DNA of 64,000 nt from Pseudomonas allokribbensis (GCF_014863605.1 NZ_CP062252.1:1125001-1189000); one strand, 5' to 3'; shown: positions 41,862-55,000, counted from the first letter of the stretch. Numbers and translations are program-made. Notes: a model not told the origin generated them from the sequence alone.

Positions 41862-42983
41862 TTGATCGTCTTCCGTTATCTGTCCCGCGAAGTCCTGTTG
41901 ACCCTGAGTGCGGTGAGTGCCGTGCTGCTGGTCATCATCATGAGCGGTCGCTTCATCAAATACCTTGCCCAGGCCGCTGCGGGCCAGCTCGATCCGGGAT
42001 CGCTGTTCCTGATCATGGGCTACCGTCTGCCGGGCTTCATGCAGTTGATTCTGCCGCTGGGTCTGTTCCTCGGGATCCTGCTGGCGTACGGCCGGTTGTA
42101 TCTGGAAAGCGAAATGACCGTGCTGTCGGCCACTGGCATGAGCCAGCAGCGCCTGTTCCGCATGACCCTGTTCCCGGCCACGCTGGTGGCGCTGGTGGTG
42201 GCATGGCTGAGCCTGAGTCTGGCCCCGCAAGGTGCCAACCAGTTCCAGCTGCTGCTGAACAAGCAGGACGCCCTGACCGAATTCGACACCCTTGAGCCGG
42301 GCCGCTTCCAGGCGTTGCGCGATGGCACGCGGGTGACCTACACCGAAAACCTGAGCGACGACCGGGTCAACCTGGGCAGCGTGTTCATCTCGCAGAAAAA
42401 CCTCGGTGCCAACCAGGCGGATCGCGGGATTTCCGTGCTGGTGGCCGAGAAAGGCCGGCAGGAAGTCCGTCCTGATGGCAACCGTTACCTGATCCTGCAC
42501 AACGGCTACCGCTACGACGGCAGTCCGGGACTGGCCAACTACCGCGCCATCCACTACGAAACCTACGGTGTTCTGCTGCCCAAGCCCGATGTCAGCGAGG
42601 AAGTCACCGACCGTGACGCCATGCCGACGTCGACCCTGATGGCCAGTGATGACATCCGCGCCAAGACCGAACTGCAATGGCGCCTGTCGCTGCCGCTGCT
42701 GGTATTTATCGTGACTCTGATGGCGGTGCCGCTGTCGCGGGTCAATCCGCGCCAGGGGCGCTTCCTCAAGTTGCTGCCGGCGATTCTTCTTTATATGGCT
42801 TACCTGACCATCCTGATTGCCGCTCGCGGCGCCCTCGAAAAAGGCAAGATCCCGGCGAGCCTGGGTCTGTGGTGGGTACACGGGATCTTCCTGGTCATCG
42901 GTATCGGCCTGCTGTACTGGGAACCGCTGCGCCTGAAAATGGCCAGCCGTCGCAGCGCTGCGCTGGAGGTGGCTCGTGGTTAA
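41862..42983 (+). CDS. lptF: LPS export ABC transporter permease LptF
   Basis: Inner-membrane permease of the LptBFGC complex that extracts LPS. TTG 41862 is the likely start: GGAG lies about 8 nt upstream and it gives the family start (IVFRYLSREVLLTLSAVSAVLLVI); GTG 41853 would add three residues. Six membrane segments, three on each side of a periplasmic beta-jellyroll (residues about 130-265). Blocks GYRLPGFMQLILPLGLFLGILLAYGRLYLESEMTVLSATG and LQWRLSLPLLVFIVTLMAVPLSRVNPRQGRF are diagnostic. Overlaps lptG by 8 bp. Confidence 0.95.
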   Translation: MIVFRYLSREVLLTLSAVSAVLLVIIMSGRFIKYLAQAAAGQLDPGSLFLIMGYRLPGFMQLILPLGLFLGILLAYGRLYLESEMTVLSATGMSQQRLFRMTLFPATLVALVVAWLSLSLAPQGANQFQLLLNKQDALTEFDTLEPGRFQALRDGTRVTYTENLSDDRVNLGSVFISQKNLGANQADRGISVLVAEKGRQEVRPDGNRYLILHNGYRYDGSPGLANYRAIHYETYGVLLPKPDVSEEVTDRDAMPTSTLMASDDIRAKTELQWRLSLPLLVFIVTLMAVPLSRVNPRQGRFLKLLPAILLYMAYLTILIAARGALEKGKIPASLGLWWVHGIFLVIGIGLLYWEPLRLKMASRRSAALEVARG

Positions 42984-44037
42984 ACTCGACCGCTACATCG
43001 GCAGCAGCGTGTTCATGGCGATCATCGCCGTGCTGGCGATCATCCTGGGGCTGGCGACATTGTTTGCCTTCATCGACGAGATGAGCGACGTCAGCGATAC
43101 CTACACCCTGGCTGATGTGCTGAGCTTTGTACTGCTGACCGCACCGCGCCGGCTCTATGACATGTTGCCGATGGCAGCACTGATCGGCTGTCTGATCGGC
43201 CTCGGCAGTCTGGCGAGCAGCAGTGAGCTGACGGTGATGCGTGCGGCGGGTGTGTCCATCGGGCGCATCGTCTGGGCGGTCATGAAGCCGATGCTGGTGC
43301 TGATGCTGGCCGGCGTGCTGATCGGCGAGTACGTTGCGCCGGCTACCGAGAGCATGGCTCAGGCCAATCGTTCGCTGGCTCAAGGCAGTGGCGACGCGCA
43401 AAGCGCCAAGCACGGTATGTGGCACCGTCAGGGTGAGGAATTCATCCATATCAACGCCGTTCAACCCGATGGCCTGTTGTATGGCGTGACCCGCTATCAC
43501 TTCGACAAGGAACGCCACCTGCTGAGCTCGAGCTTCGCCAAGCGCGCCGAGTTCGATGGCACTCGCTGGCAGCTCACCGATGTGACCACCACGCTGTTCC
43601 ATGAGCGCAGCACCGAAGTCGTCAACAAACCGACCGAAGACTGGGATGTGTCCATCAGCCCGCAGCTGCTGAACACCGTGGTCATGGCACCGGAAGCGCT
43701 GTCGATTACCGGGCTGTGGGGTTACATCCACTACCTGGCCGATCAAGGGCTGAGCAACGGCCGTTACTGGCTGGCCTTTTGGGTCAAGGTGTTGCAGCCG
43801 CTGGTGACCGCCGCGCTGGTGCTGATGGCGATCTCCTTCATTTTCGGCCCGCTGCGCTCGGTAACCCTCGGTCAGCGGGTGTTTACCGGTGTGCTGGTGG
43901 GGTTCACCTTCCGCATCGTTCAGGATCTGCTCGGTCCGTCCAGTCTGGTATTCGGCTTCTCGCCGCTGTTCGCAGTGCTGGTGCCGGCAGGCGTCTGTGC
44001 CCTGGCGGGTGTCTGGTTGCTGCGTCGAGCCGGTTGA
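42976..44037 (+). CDS. lptG: LPS export ABC transporter permease LptG
   Basis: Partner permease of LptF. 353 residues: MVKLDRYIGSSVFMAIIAVLAIILGLATLFAFIDEM at the start, LYDMLPMAALIGCLIGLGSLASSSELTVMRAAG, a periplasmic jellyroll, and AFWVKVLQPLVTAALVLMAISFIFGPLRS before the last helices. Overlaps lptF by 8 bp, so translation is coupled; a terminator follows. Confidence 0.96.
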   Translation: MVKLDRYIGSSVFMAIIAVLAIILGLATLFAFIDEMSDVSDTYTLADVLSFVLLTAPRRLYDMLPMAALIGCLIGLGSLASSSELTVMRAAGVSIGRIVWAVMKPMLVLMLAGVLIGEYVAPATESMAQANRSLAQGSGDAQSAKHGMWHRQGEEFIHINAVQPDGLLYGVTRYHFDKERHLLSSSFAKRAEFDGTRWQLTDVTTTLFHERSTEVVNKPTEDWDVSISPQLLNTVVMAPEALSITGLWGYIHYLADQGLSNGRYWLAFWVKVLQPLVTAALVLMAISFIFGPLRSVTLGQRVFTGVLVGFTFRIVQDLLGPSSLVFGFSPLFAVLVPAGVCALAGVWLLRRAG

Positions 44038-44070
44038 TGAACAAGGTTTCACCCTTGCTCCAGCCTTGAA

Positions 44071-44101
44071 AACGCCCCGGTCGCAAGACCGGGGCGTTTT
44101 T
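44071..44101 (+). terminator. Intrinsic terminator after lptG
   Basis: AACGCCCCGGTC (44071-44082) pairs with GACCGGGGCGTT (44087-44098), followed by T residues. Confidence 0.93.
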
Positions 44102-44209
44102 GCATGCAATCCGGGTGACAGGCGAACGTGACGCTTGCGCCGTGTATCAGGTACAATTCCCGGCTATTTTTCGGCGGGCCAAGCCTGCAGCCTTTTTGAG
44201 TGTTGATCC

Positions 44210-46006
44210 GTGAGTGATTTGAGTCATATCCGCAATTTCTCCATCATCGCCCACATTGACCATGGCAAGTCGACGCTGGCTGACCGTTTCATCCAGATGT
44301 GCGGTGGCCTGGCCGAGCGTGAAATGGAAGCCCAGGTACTGGATTCCATGGATCTGGAGCGCGAACGCGGGATCACCATCAAGGCCCACAGCGTTACCCT
44401 CTATTACAAAGCCAAAGACGGCGTCACCTACCAGCTGAACTTCATTGACACCCCCGGCCACGTCGACTTCACCTACGAAGTCAGCCGTTCCCTGGCCGCG
44501 TGTGAAGGTGCCTTGCTGGTGGTCGACGCGGGTCAGGGTGTTGAAGCCCAGTCCGTGGCCAACTGCTACACCGCCATCGAGCAGGGCCTCGAGGTCATGC
44601 CGGTACTGAACAAGATCGACCTGCCGCAGGCCGAGCCCGACCGCGTCAAGGACGAGATCGAGAAGATCATCGGCATCGACGCCACCGACGCCGTCACCTG
44701 CAGCGCCAAGACCGGCCTGGGTGTCGACGAAGTGCTCGAGCGTCTGGTCGCGACCATTCCTGCGCCGACCGGCAACATCGAAGATCCGCTGCAAGCGTTG
44801 ATCATCGACTCCTGGTTCGACAACTACCTGGGCGTTGTCTCCCTGGTGCGCGTGCGTCATGGCCGCGTGAAGAAGGGCGACAAGATCCTGGTGAAATCCA
44901 CCGGCAAGGTCCACCTGGTCGACAGCGTCGGTGTTTTCAACCCGAAACACACCGCCACCGCAGACCTGAAGGCCGGCGAAGTGGGCTTCATCATCGCCAG
45001 CATCAAGGACATTCACGGTGCACCGGTCGGTGACACCCTGACCTTGAGCTCGACGCCGGATGTTCCGGTACTGCCGGGTTTCAAACGCATTCAGCCACAG
45101 GTTTACGCCGGTCTGTTCCCGGTCAGCTCCGACGACTTCGAGGACTTCCGCGAAGCGCTGCAGAAGCTGACCCTGAACGACTCGTCGCTGCAGTACACCC
45201 CGGAAAGCTCCGACGCCCTGGGCTTCGGCTTCCGTTGCGGCTTCCTCGGCATGCTGCACATGGAGATCATCCAGGAGCGCCTGGAGCGCGAATACGACCT
45301 GGACCTGATCACCACGGCACCAACCGTAATCTTCGAACTGGTGCTGAAAACCGGTGAAACGATTTACGTCGACAACCCGTCGAAGCTGCCGGACGTGTCC
45401 GCGATCGAAGACATGCGCGAGCCAATCGTGCGTGCCAACATCCTGGTACCGCAGGAGCACCTGGGCAACGTCATCACCCTGTGCATCGAAAAACGCGGTG
45501 TTCAGGTCGACATGCTGTTCCTCGGCAACCAGGTCCAGGTGACCTACGACCTGCCGATGAACGAAGTGGTCCTGGACTTCTTCGACCGTCTGAAATCCAC
45601 CAGCCGCGGCTATGCTTCGCTGGACTACCATTTCGATCGTTACCAATCGGCTAATCTGGTGAAACTGGACGTGCTGATCAACGGCGACAAGGTCGACGCC
45701 CTGGCGCTGATCGTGCACCGTGACAATTCGCACTTCAAAGGTCGCCAGTTGACCGAGAAGATGAAAGAACTGATTCCTCGTCAGATGTTCGACGTGGCCA
45801 TCCAGGCTGCCATTGGCGGTCAGATCGTCGCCCGGACAACCGTCAAGGCACTCAGAAAGAACGTATTGGCCAAATGCTACGGCGGTGACGTCAGCCGTAA
45901 GAAGAAACTGCTCGAGAAGCAAAAGGCCGGTAAGAAACGCATGAAGCAGGTCGGCAACGTGGAAATTCCACAAGAAGCCTTCCTTGCCGTGCTCAGGTTG
46001 GAATAG
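44210..46006 (+). CDS. lepA: Elongation factor 4 (LepA)
   Basis: Translational GTPase that acts on stalled or back-translocated ribosomes and in initiation. 598 residues from GTG 44210. G1 [10 protein letters not shown]2 region ERERGIT, G3 DTPGH, G4 NKID and G5 CSAK are all present in the first 180 residues; domains II, III and V follow, and the LepA-specific C-terminal domain ends [32 protein letters not shown]. 9 bp before lepB, the conserved arrangement. Confidence 0.97.
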   Translation: MSDLSHIRNFSIIAHIDHGKSTLADRFIQMCGGLAEREMEAQVLDSMDLERERGITIKAHSVTLYYKAKDGVTYQLNFIDTPGHVDFTYEVSRSLAACEGALLVVDAGQGVEAQSVANCYTAIEQGLEVMPVLNKIDLPQAEPDRVKDEIEKIIGIDATDAVTCSAKTGLGVDEVLERLVATIPAPTGNIEDPLQALIIDSWFDNYLGVVSLVRVRHGRVKKGDKILVKSTGKVHLVDSVGVFNPKHTATADLKAGEVGFIIASIKDIHGAPVGDTLTLSSTPDVPVLPGFKRIQPQVYAGLFPVSSDDFEDFREALQKLTLNDSSLQYTPESSDALGFGFRCGFLGMLHMEIIQERLEREYDLDLITTAPTVIFELVLKTGETIYVDNPSKLPDVSAIEDMREPIVRANILVPQEHLGNVITLCIEKRGVQVDMLFLGNQVQVTYDLPMNEVVLDFFDRLKSTSRGYASLDYHFDRYQSANLVKLDVLINGDKVDALALIVHRDNSHFKGRQLTEKMKELIPRQMFDVAIQAAIGGQIVARTTVKALRKNVLAKCYGGDVSRKKKLLEKQKAGKKRMKQVGNVEIPQEAFLAVLRLE

Positions 46007-46015
46007 TCAGGTCCT

Positions 46016-46870
46016 ATGTCACTAAATTTCCCGCTGTTGCTGGTTATCGCCGTGTTCGTCTGCGGCCTGTTGGCGTTGCTCGATCTGTTGATCCTGGCAC
46101 CGCGTCGGCGCGCCGCCATCACTTCCTATCAGGGCAGCGTCAGCCAGCCTGACGTAGTGGTGGTCGAGAAGCTGAACAAGGAACCGCTGCTGGTCGAATA
46201 CGGCAAGTCGTTCTTCCCGGTGCTGTTCATCGTGCTGGTGCTGCGTTCGTTCCTGGTGGAGCCTTTCCAGATTCCGTCCGGTTCGATGAAGCCGACCCTG
46301 GACGTTGGCGACTTCATTCTGGTGAACAAGTTTTCTTACGGGATCCGCCTGCCGGTGATCGACAAGAAAGTCATCGAAGTCGGTGATCCGCAACGCGGCG
46401 ATGTGATGGTGTTCCGCTACCCGAGCGACCCGAACGTCAACTACATCAAGCGTGTGGTGGGTCTGCCGGGTGACACGGTGCGTTACACCGCCGACAAGCG
46501 TCTGTTCGTCAATGGCGAGTCGATTGCCGAGCAACTGGTCGGCTCCGAGCCGGGCACCCTTGGCAGCGCTGAGCTCTACAAGGAAAAACTCGGCGCCGCC
46601 GAGCACCTGATCCGCAAGGAAATGAGCCGCTACCGCGCCACACCGGACCATACCTGGACCGTGCCGGCCGGGCACTATTTCATGATGGGCGACAACCGCG
46701 ACAACTCGAACGACAGTCGCTACTGGGATGATCCGAACATTCCCAAGGATCTGCTGGGCATGGTTCCCGACCAGAACATCGTCGGCAAGGCCTTCGCGGT
46801 CTGGATGAGCTGGCCGGAACCGAAACTCAGCCACCTGCCGAATTTCTCGCGGGTCGGCCTGATCAAGTAA
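46016..46870 (+). CDS. lepB: Signal peptidase I LepB
   Basis: Inner-membrane serine protease that cleaves Sec and Tat signal peptides. 284 residues with two N-terminal membrane segments (FPLLLVIAVFVCGLLALLDLLIL and FFPVLFIVLVLRSFLVEPF). The catalytic Ser is in IPSGSMKPTL (S90) and the general-base Lys in YIKRVVGLPGD (K145); box D/E is GDNRDNSNDSRYWD. Downstream of lepA. A hairpin follows 8 bp after its stop. Confidence 0.97.
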   Translation: MSLNFPLLLVIAVFVCGLLALLDLLILAPRRRAAITSYQGSVSQPDVVVVEKLNKEPLLVEYGKSFFPVLFIVLVLRSFLVEPFQIPSGSMKPTLDVGDFILVNKFSYGIRLPVIDKKVIEVGDPQRGDVMVFRYPSDPNVNYIKRVVGLPGDTVRYTADKRLFVNGESIAEQLVGSEPGTLGSAELYKEKLGAAEHLIRKEMSRYRATPDHTWTVPAGHYFMMGDNRDNSNDSRYWDDPNIPKDLLGMVPDQNIVGKAFAVWMSWPEPKLSHLPNFSRVGLIK

Positions 46871-46877
46871 ACAATCA

Positions 46878-46900
46878 CGGCGCTGTTGACCACAGCGCCG
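46878..46900. repeat. 9-bp stem-loop between lepB and rnc
   Basis: CGGCGCTGT (46878-46886) pairs perfectly with ACAGCGCCG (46892-46900) around a 5-nt loop. It is followed by AATGCATTT, not a T-run. It could be a weak lepB terminator or, if the message runs on, a 5' stem-loop of rnc. Confidence 0.6.
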
Positions 46901-47052
46901 AATGCATTTCTGGCGTCGGCACAACCGGCTCCGGGGCATGAAGCCACGATATTCAGGACGTCATTTTTGAACACAGCGTTAATTGTCCCAGGCCTGCGCC
47001 GTATCCCGGCGATGGCAGTGGAATCCAGCCACGAACTCAGCGTGGGTAAACC

Positions 47053-47742
47053 GTGAGCGTTTCTCTAAGCCGTCTCGAGCGTCAGCTCGGTTACACCTTC
47101 AAGGACCAGGAACTGATGGTCCTGGCCCTCACGCACCGCAGCTTTGCCGGACGCAACAACGAGCGTCTGGAATTCCTCGGCGATGCGATCCTCAACTTCG
47201 TCGCCGGCGAGGCACTCTTCGACCGCTTCCCGCTGGCCCGCGAAGGCCAGTTGTCGCGTTTGCGTGCACGTCTGGTGAAAGGTGAGACCCTGGCGGTATT
47301 GGCCCGTGGTTTCGATCTGGGCGAATACCTGCGCCTGGGTTCCGGTGAGCTGAAAAGCGGCGGTTTCCGTCGCGAATCGATTCTGGCCGATGCCCTCGAA
47401 GCGCTGATCGGCGCGATCTACCTCGACGCCGGCATGGAAGTCGCCCGCGAGCGCGTTCTGGCCTGGCTGGCCGGCGAGTTCGAAGGTCTGACACTGGTCG
47501 ACACCAACAAGGATCCGAAGACCCGCCTGCAGGAATTCCTGCAATCGCGCGGTTGCGACCTGCCACGCTATGAAGTGGTGGATATCCAGGGTGAGCCGCA
47601 CTGCCGTACCTTCTTCGTCGAGTGCGAAGTTGTCCTATTGAATGAAAAAAGCCGGGGTCAGGGCGTGAGCCGTCGCATTGCCGAACAGGTAGCGGCCGCT
47701 GCAGCACTGATTGCCCTGGGTGTGGAGAATGGCAATGACTGA
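47053..47742 (+). CDS. rnc: Ribonuclease III
   Basis: Double-strand-specific endoribonuclease for rRNA and mRNA processing. 229 residues. Catalytic signature [13 protein letters not shown] with E40 and D44; second acidic pair in [16 protein letters not shown] (about residues 113-128). C-terminal dsRBD from [14 protein letters not shown] to [17 protein letters not shown]. The end overlaps era by 8 bp, giving the conserved rnc-era-recO order. Confidence 0.97.
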   Translation: MSVSLSRLERQLGYTFKDQELMVLALTHRSFAGRNNERLEFLGDAILNFVAGEALFDRFPLAREGQLSRLRARLVKGETLAVLARGFDLGEYLRLGSGELKSGGFRRESILADALEALIGAIYLDAGMEVARERVLAWLAGEFEGLTLVDTNKDPKTRLQEFLQSRGCDLPRYEVVDIQGEPHCRTFFVECEVVLLNEKSRGQGVSRRIAEQVAAAAALIALGVENGND

Positions 47743-48637
47743 TACAAACGCAACTCGCTGTGGCTATGTTGCCATCGTCGGCCGTCCCAACGTGGGCAAG
47801 TCCACGCTGCTGAACCACATCCTCGGCCAGAAGCTCGCGATCACCTCGCGCAAGCCGCAGACCACTCGCCACAACATGCTCGGGATCAAGACCGAAGGCG
47901 ACGTGCAGGCGATCTATGTCGACACCCCGGGCATGCACAAGGGTGGCGAAAAGGCCCTGAACCGATATATGAACAAGACCGCTTCGGCAGCGTTGAAAGA
48001 CGTCGACGTGGTGATCTTCGTGGTCGACCGCACCAAGTGGACCGAAGAAGACCAGATGGTGCTGGAGCGTGTGCAGTACGTGACCGGCCCGCTGATCGTC
48101 GCGCTGAACAAGACCGACCGCATCGAGGACAAGGCCGAGCTGATGCCGCACCTGTCCTGGTTGCAGGAACAGCTGCCGAATGCGCAGATCATTCCGATCT
48201 CGGCGCAGCACGGGCATAACCTCGATGCACTGGAAAAGGTCATCGCTGACCATCTGCCGGAGAACGATCACTTCTTCCCGGAAGACCAGATCACCGACCG
48301 CAGCAGCCGTTTCCTCGCCGCCGAACTGGTGCGCGAGAAAATCATGCGCCAGATGGGCGCCGAGCTGCCGTACCAGATCACCGTGGAAATCGAAGAGTTC
48401 AAGCAACAGGGCAAGACTCTGCACATCCACGCGCTGATCCTCGTCGAGCGTGACGGCCAGAAGAAAATCATCATTGGCGACAAGGGCGAGCGCATCAAGC
48501 GCATCGGCACCGAGGCGCGCAAGGACATGGAGCTGCTGTTCGACTCCAAGATCATGCTCAACCTGTGGGTGAAGGTTAAGGGCGGCTGGTCCGACGACGA
48601 ACGTGCGCTGCGTTCGCTGGGTTACGGCGACCTGTAA
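47735..48637 (+). CDS. era: GTPase Era
   Basis: Essential GTPase that binds the 3' end of 16S rRNA during 30S maturation. 300 residues from ATG 47735 ([16 protein letters not shown]). G1 [10 protein letters not shown]3 DTPG, G4 NKTD and G5 SAQHG; the KH domain has [19 protein letters not shown]. Overlaps rnc, and a REP-type element follows before recO. Confidence 0.97.
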   Translation: MTDTNATRCGYVAIVGRPNVGKSTLLNHILGQKLAITSRKPQTTRHNMLGIKTEGDVQAIYVDTPGMHKGGEKALNRYMNKTASAALKDVDVVIFVVDRTKWTEEDQMVLERVQYVTGPLIVALNKTDRIEDKAELMPHLSWLQEQLPNAQIIPISAQHGHNLDALEKVIADHLPENDHFFPEDQITDRSSRFLAAELVREKIMRQMGAELPYQITVEIEEFKQQGKTLHIHALILVERDGQKKIIIGDKGERIKRIGTEARKDMELLFDSKIMLNLWVKVKGGWSDDERALRSLGYGDL

Positions 48638-48663
48638 AGCGTCTGGCATTGCATCGATCCATT

Positions 48664-48751
48664 GTGGGAGCGAGCGTGCTCGCGAAGACGATGTAACATT
48701 CAGCATTGATGTTGACTGTTGCACCGCTTTCGCGAGCAAGCTCGCTCCCAC
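48664..48751. repeat. REP pair (REPIN-like) between era and recO
   Basis: A 23-base arm at 48664-48686 (GTGGGAGCGAGC then GTGCTCGCGAA's core) and its complement at 48729-48751 differ at one of 23 bases. The spacer is about 42 bp. Sequence and size match the short palindromic repeats found by the hundred between genes in P. fluorescens-group genomes. Each arm is itself partly palindromic (GAGC/GCTC). Confidence 0.9.
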
Positions 48752-48800
48752 ATTGGTTTTGGGTGATGAGTAAAACCGCGTTTTCCTCAACGAGAAATCC

Positions 48801-49487
48801 ATGTCTCAAACGCCTCCCGCCCAACCCGCCTACGTCCTGCACTCCCGCGCCTATCGCGAAACCAGTGCCTTGGTGGACTTCCTCACGCCGCAAGGTCGGT
48901 TGCGGGCGGTGTTGCGCAGCGCGCGGGGCAAGGCCGGGACGCTGGCGCGTCCGTTCGTGCCGCTGGAAGTGGAATTCCGTGGCAAGGGTGAGTTGAAGAA
49001 TGTCGGGCGAATGGAAAGTGCCGGCAATGCGACGTGGATGGTCGGCGAGGCGCTGTTCAGTGGCCTCTATCTCAACGAGTTGCTGATCCGCCTGCTGCCA
49101 GCCGAAGACCCGCACCCCGCGGTGTTCGATCATTACGCGGCCACCTTGCTGGCTTTGGCAGAAGGCCGGCCACTGGAGCCGTTGCTGCGTTCCTTCGAAT
49201 GGCGCCTGCTTGACGACCTCGGCTATGGCTTTTCTCTGAACACCGACATCAATGACGAGCCCATCGCTCCCGATGGTCTCTATCGGTTGCAGGTGGATGC
49301 GGGACTTGAGCGGGTCTACCTGCTGCAACCCGGCCTGTTCAACGGCACCGAACTGCTGGCCATGGCCGAAGCCGACTGGTCTGCCTCCGGCGCCTTGTCC
49401 GCCGCCAAACGCTTGATGCGTCAGGCACTTGCAGTTCATCTTGGCGGTCGTCCCTTGGTCAGTCGCGAGCTGTTTCGAAAGCCATAA
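48801..49487 (+). CDS. recO: DNA repair protein RecO
   Basis: RecF-pathway mediator that helps RecA load on SSB-coated DNA. 228 residues: an OB-fold N-terminus ([34 protein letters not shown]) followed by a helical C-domain ([47 protein letters not shown]). Ends [14 protein letters not shown]. Lies 46 bp before pdxJ in the conserved cluster. Confidence 0.95.
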   Translation: MSQTPPAQPAYVLHSRAYRETSALVDFLTPQGRLRAVLRSARGKAGTLARPFVPLEVEFRGKGELKNVGRMESAGNATWMVGEALFSGLYLNELLIRLLPAEDPHPAVFDHYAATLLALAEGRPLEPLLRSFEWRLLDDLGYGFSLNTDINDEPIAPDGLYRLQVDAGLERVYLLQPGLFNGTELLAMAEADWSASGALSAAKRLMRQALAVHLGGRPLVSRELFRKP

Positions 49488-49533
49488 CGGCGTGTATGCT
49501 GTGCGCCGAAACTTTCCCTTCAGGAGCGCATCC

Positions 49534-50277
49534 GTGACCACCAGCAATCGCATTCTTCTTGGCGTGAACATCGACCACGTCGCCACCCTGCGTCAGGCTC
49601 GGGGCACGCGCTATCCGGATCCGGTCAAGGCCGCGCTGGACGCGGAAGAGGCGGGCGCCGACGGCATCACCGTGCACCTGCGCGAGGACCGTCGCCACAT
49701 TCAGGAGCGCGACGTACTGTTGCTCAAGGATGTGCTGCAAACCCGCATGAACTTCGAAATGGGCGTCACCGAAGAAATGATGGCGTTCGCCGAGCGCATC
49801 CGTCCGGCTCACATCTGTCTGGTGCCGGAGACGCGTCAGGAACTGACCACCGAAGGCGGTCTGGACGTGGCGGGGCAGGAAGAGCGCATCAGGGCAGCGG
49901 TGGAACGTCTGTCGAAGATCGGCAGCGAAGTGTCGCTGTTCATCGACGCTGATGAGCGGCAGATCGCTGCCTCGAAACGAGTCGGCGCACCGGCCATCGA
50001 GCTGCACACCGGGCGCTACGCAGATGCCGAAACACCGACCGAAGTGGCTGAAGAGCTCAAGCGTGTGGCGGACGGCGTGGCATTCGGTCTGGCCCAGGGC
50101 CTGATCGTCAATGCCGGTCACGGTCTGCACTACCACAACGTTGAAGCTGTGGCCGCGATCAAGGGCATCAACGAACTGAACATTGGTCATGCGCTCGTGG
50201 CGCATGCGTTGTTTGTCGGCTTCAAGTCGGCAGTGTCGGAGATGAAGGCGCTGATCCTGGCGGCTGCAAAGGCCTGA
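49534..50277 (+). CDS. pdxJ: Pyridoxine 5'-phosphate synthase PdxJ
   Basis: Condenses 1-deoxyxylulose-5-phosphate with 3-amino-2-oxopropyl phosphate in vitamin B6 synthesis. TIM-barrel of 247 residues from GTG 49534, with AGGAG 9 nt upstream; the longer frame upstream lies inside recO. Blocks [52 protein letters not shown] and [10 protein letters not shown] are diagnostic. No acpS follows, unlike in E. coli. Confidence 0.96.
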   Translation: MTTSNRILLGVNIDHVATLRQARGTRYPDPVKAALDAEEAGADGITVHLREDRRHIQERDVLLLKDVLQTRMNFEMGVTEEMMAFAERIRPAHICLVPETRQELTTEGGLDVAGQEERIRAAVERLSKIGSEVSLFIDADERQIAASKRVGAPAIELHTGRYADAETPTEVAEELKRVADGVAFGLAQGLIVNAGHGLHYHNVEAVAAIKGINELNIGHALVAHALFVGFKSAVSEMKALILAAAKA

Positions 50278-50292
50278 GCATCAACGCAGATC

Positions 50293-50314
50293 CTGTGGGA
50301 GCTCGCTCCCACAG
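50293..50314. terminator. Stem-loop between convergent pdxJ and mltF
   Basis: CTGTGGGAG (50293-50301) pairs perfectly with CTCCCACAG (50306-50314) around CTCG. It resembles one half of the REP element after era and lies in the 43-bp gap between two convergent genes, so it may serve as a shared terminator. Confidence 0.6.
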
Positions 50315-50320
50315 TATTTA

Positions 50321-51847
<1,527 letters not shown>

Positions 51848-52066
51848 TCACAAAACCGCTCGAAACCCCGCAGGAATGGGCCCGAAAGGCATTTTGTGAC
51901 AGAAAAAATAACCCGCGTTCCAACACCCGATAAATTTGACCTTCGAGGCAAGAACACCACTCGACATCCGGGTGCAACCGTGCGTAGCGTTTCGGGTGAT
52001 GTTGAGGGCGGTTTAGGCTAGAATGCACGGCCTCAAAGCACACCCCTTCCCGAGGCTGTCCCGAAG

Positions 52067-55000
52067 ATGTTGATCCTGCGCGGCGCTCCTGCCCTTTCTG
52101 CCTTTCGCCACAGCAAACTCCTTGAGCAACTGAGCCAGAAGGTTTCGGCTGTCAGTGGCTTGTATGCTGAATTCGCTCACTTCGCCGAAGTCACCGGCGT
52201 CCTGACCGGCGACGAACAGCAGGTGCTTGCGCGCCTTCTGAAGTACGGTCCAAGCGTTCCGGTTCAAGAGCCGACCGGTCGTCTGTTCCTGGTGTTGCCG
52301 CGTTTCGGCACCATCTCGCCATGGTCGAGCAAGGCCAGCGACATCGCCCGCAACTGCGGCCTGAGCAAGATCCAGCGCCTGGAGCGCGGCATCGCGTTCT
52401 ACGTGGCCGGTCAGTTCAGCGAAGCCGAAGCACAGCAGATTGCCGATGTACTGCATGACCGCATGACGCAGATCGTTCTGGCCAACCTCGAGCAGGCCGC
52501 CGGTCTGTTCAGTCACGCCGAACCGAAGCCGCTGACCGCCATCGACATCCTCGGCGGTGGTCGCGCCGCGCTGGAAAAGGCCAACGTCGAGCTGGGCCTG
52601 GCCCTGGCCGAAGACGAGATCGATTACCTGGTCAACGCCTTCAACGGTCTCAAGCGCAACCCGCACGACATCGAACTGATGATGTTCGCCCAAGCCAACT
52701 CCGAGCACTGCCGCCACAAAATCTTCAACGCCAGTTGGGATATTGACGGCGAGAGCCAGGAAAAAAGCCTGTTCGGCATGATCAAGAACACCTATCAGAT
52801 GCACAGCGAAGGCGTGCTGTCCGCTTATAAGGACAACGCTTCGGTGATCGTCGGCAACGTTGCCGGCCGCTTCTTCCCGGATCCGGAAACCCGCCAGTAC
52901 GGCGCGGTGCAGGAGCCGGTGCACATCCTGATGAAGGTTGAAACCCACAACCACCCGACCGCGATCGCACCGTTCCCGGGCGCATCTACCGGTTCCGGTG
53001 GCGAGATCCGCGACGAAGGCGCGACCGGCCGTGGCGCCAAGCCGAAGGCCGGCCTGACCGGTTTCACCGTGTCGAACCTGCAGATCCCGGGCTTCGAACA
53101 GCCGTGGGAAGTGCCGTACGGCAAGCCTGAGCGCATCGTCACCGCGCTGGACATCATGATCGAAGGCCCGCTGGGCGGAGCAGCGTTCAACAACGAATTC
53201 GGTCGTCCGGCCCTGACCGGTTACTTCCGTACCTTCGAACAATCGATCACCACCCCGCACGGTGACGAAGTTCGCGGTTACCACAAGCCGATCATGCTGG
53301 CTGGCGGCATGGGCAACATCCGTGAAGAGCACGTCAAGAAAGGCGAGATTCTGGTCGGCTCGAAGCTGATCGTCCTCGGCGGCCCGGCGATGCTGATCGG
53401 TCTGGGCGGCGGTGCCGCTTCCTCCATGGCCACCGGCACCAGTTCTGCAGATCTGGACTTTGCTTCGGTTCAGCGTGAAAACCCTGAAATGGAGCGTCGC
53501 TGCCAGGAAGTCATCGACCGTTGCTGGCAACTGGGCGACAAGAACCCGATCAGCTTCATCCACGACGTGGGTGCGGGCGGTCTGTCCAACGCCTTCCCGG
53601 AACTGGTCAACGACGGCGACCGCGGTGGCCGTTTCGAACTGCGCAACATTCCAAACGACGAGCCGGGCATGGCCCCGCACGAAATCTGGTCCAACGAATC
53701 CCAGGAACGTTACGTTCTGGCAGTCGGCCCGGCCGACTTCGAGCGCTTCAAGGCCATCTGTGAACGTGAGCGTTGCCCGTTCGCCGTTGTCGGTGAAGCC
53801 ACCGCCGAACCTCAACTGACCGTGACCGACAGCCACTTCGGCAACAACCCGGTGGACATGCCACTGGAAGTGTTGCTGGGCAAGGCACCGCGCATGCACC
53901 GTTCGGTGGTTCGCGAAGCCGAGCTGGGCGATGACTTCGATCCGTCGAACCTCGACATCAGCGAAAGCATCGAACGCGTCCTGCACCACCCGGCCGTGGC
54001 GAGCAAAAGCTTCCTGATCACCATCGGCGACCGCACCATCACCGGCCTCGTGGCCCGTGACCAAATGGTCGGCCCATGGCAGGTTCCGGTGGCCGACGTG
54101 GCCGTCACCGCCACCAGTTTCGACGTCTACACCGGTGAAGCGATGGCGATGGGCGAGCGCACTCCGCTGGCGCTGCTGGACGCTCCGGCGTCGGGCCGCA
54201 TGGCCATCGGCGAAACCCTGACCAACATTGCCGCTTCGCGCATTAACAAGCTCTCCGACATTAAACTGTCGGCGAACTGGATGTCCGCTGCCGGCCACCC
54301 GGGCGAAGACGCGCGTCTGTACGACACCGTGAAAGCGGTCGGTATGGAGCTGTGCCCTGAGCTGGGCATCACCATCCCGGTGGGCAAGGACTCGATGTCC
54401 ATGGCCACCCGCTGGAACGACAACGGTGAAGACAAAACTGTCACCTCGCCAATGTCGCTGATCGTGACCGGTTTCGCGCCAGTGTCTGACATCCGTCAGA
54501 CCCTGACCCCGGAACTGCGCATGGACAAGGGCACCACCGACCTGATCCTGATCGACCTCGGTCGCGGCCAGAACCGCATGGGCGCCTCGATCCTCGCTCA
54601 GGTTCACGGCAAGCTCGGCAAGCAGGCTCCGGACGTCGACGACGCCGAAGACCTGAAAGCCTTCTTCGCAGTGATCCAGGGCCTCAACGCCGACGGTCAC
54701 CTGCTGGCTTACCACGACCGTTCCGACGGTGGTCTGCTGACCTCCGTGGTGGAAATGGCCTTCGCCGGCCACTGCGGTCTGAGCCTGAACCTGGACAGCG
54801 TTGCCGAAAGCTCCGCTGAAATCGCCGCCATCCTGTTCAACGAAGAACTGGGTGCCGTGATCCAGGTTCGCCAGGACGCCACGCCGGACATCCTCGCGCA
54901 ATTCAGCGCGGCCGGTCTGGGCGACTGCGTTTCGGTGATCGGTCAGCCGATCAACAACGGCCAGATCAACATCACCTTCAACGGTGACACCGTGTTCGAA

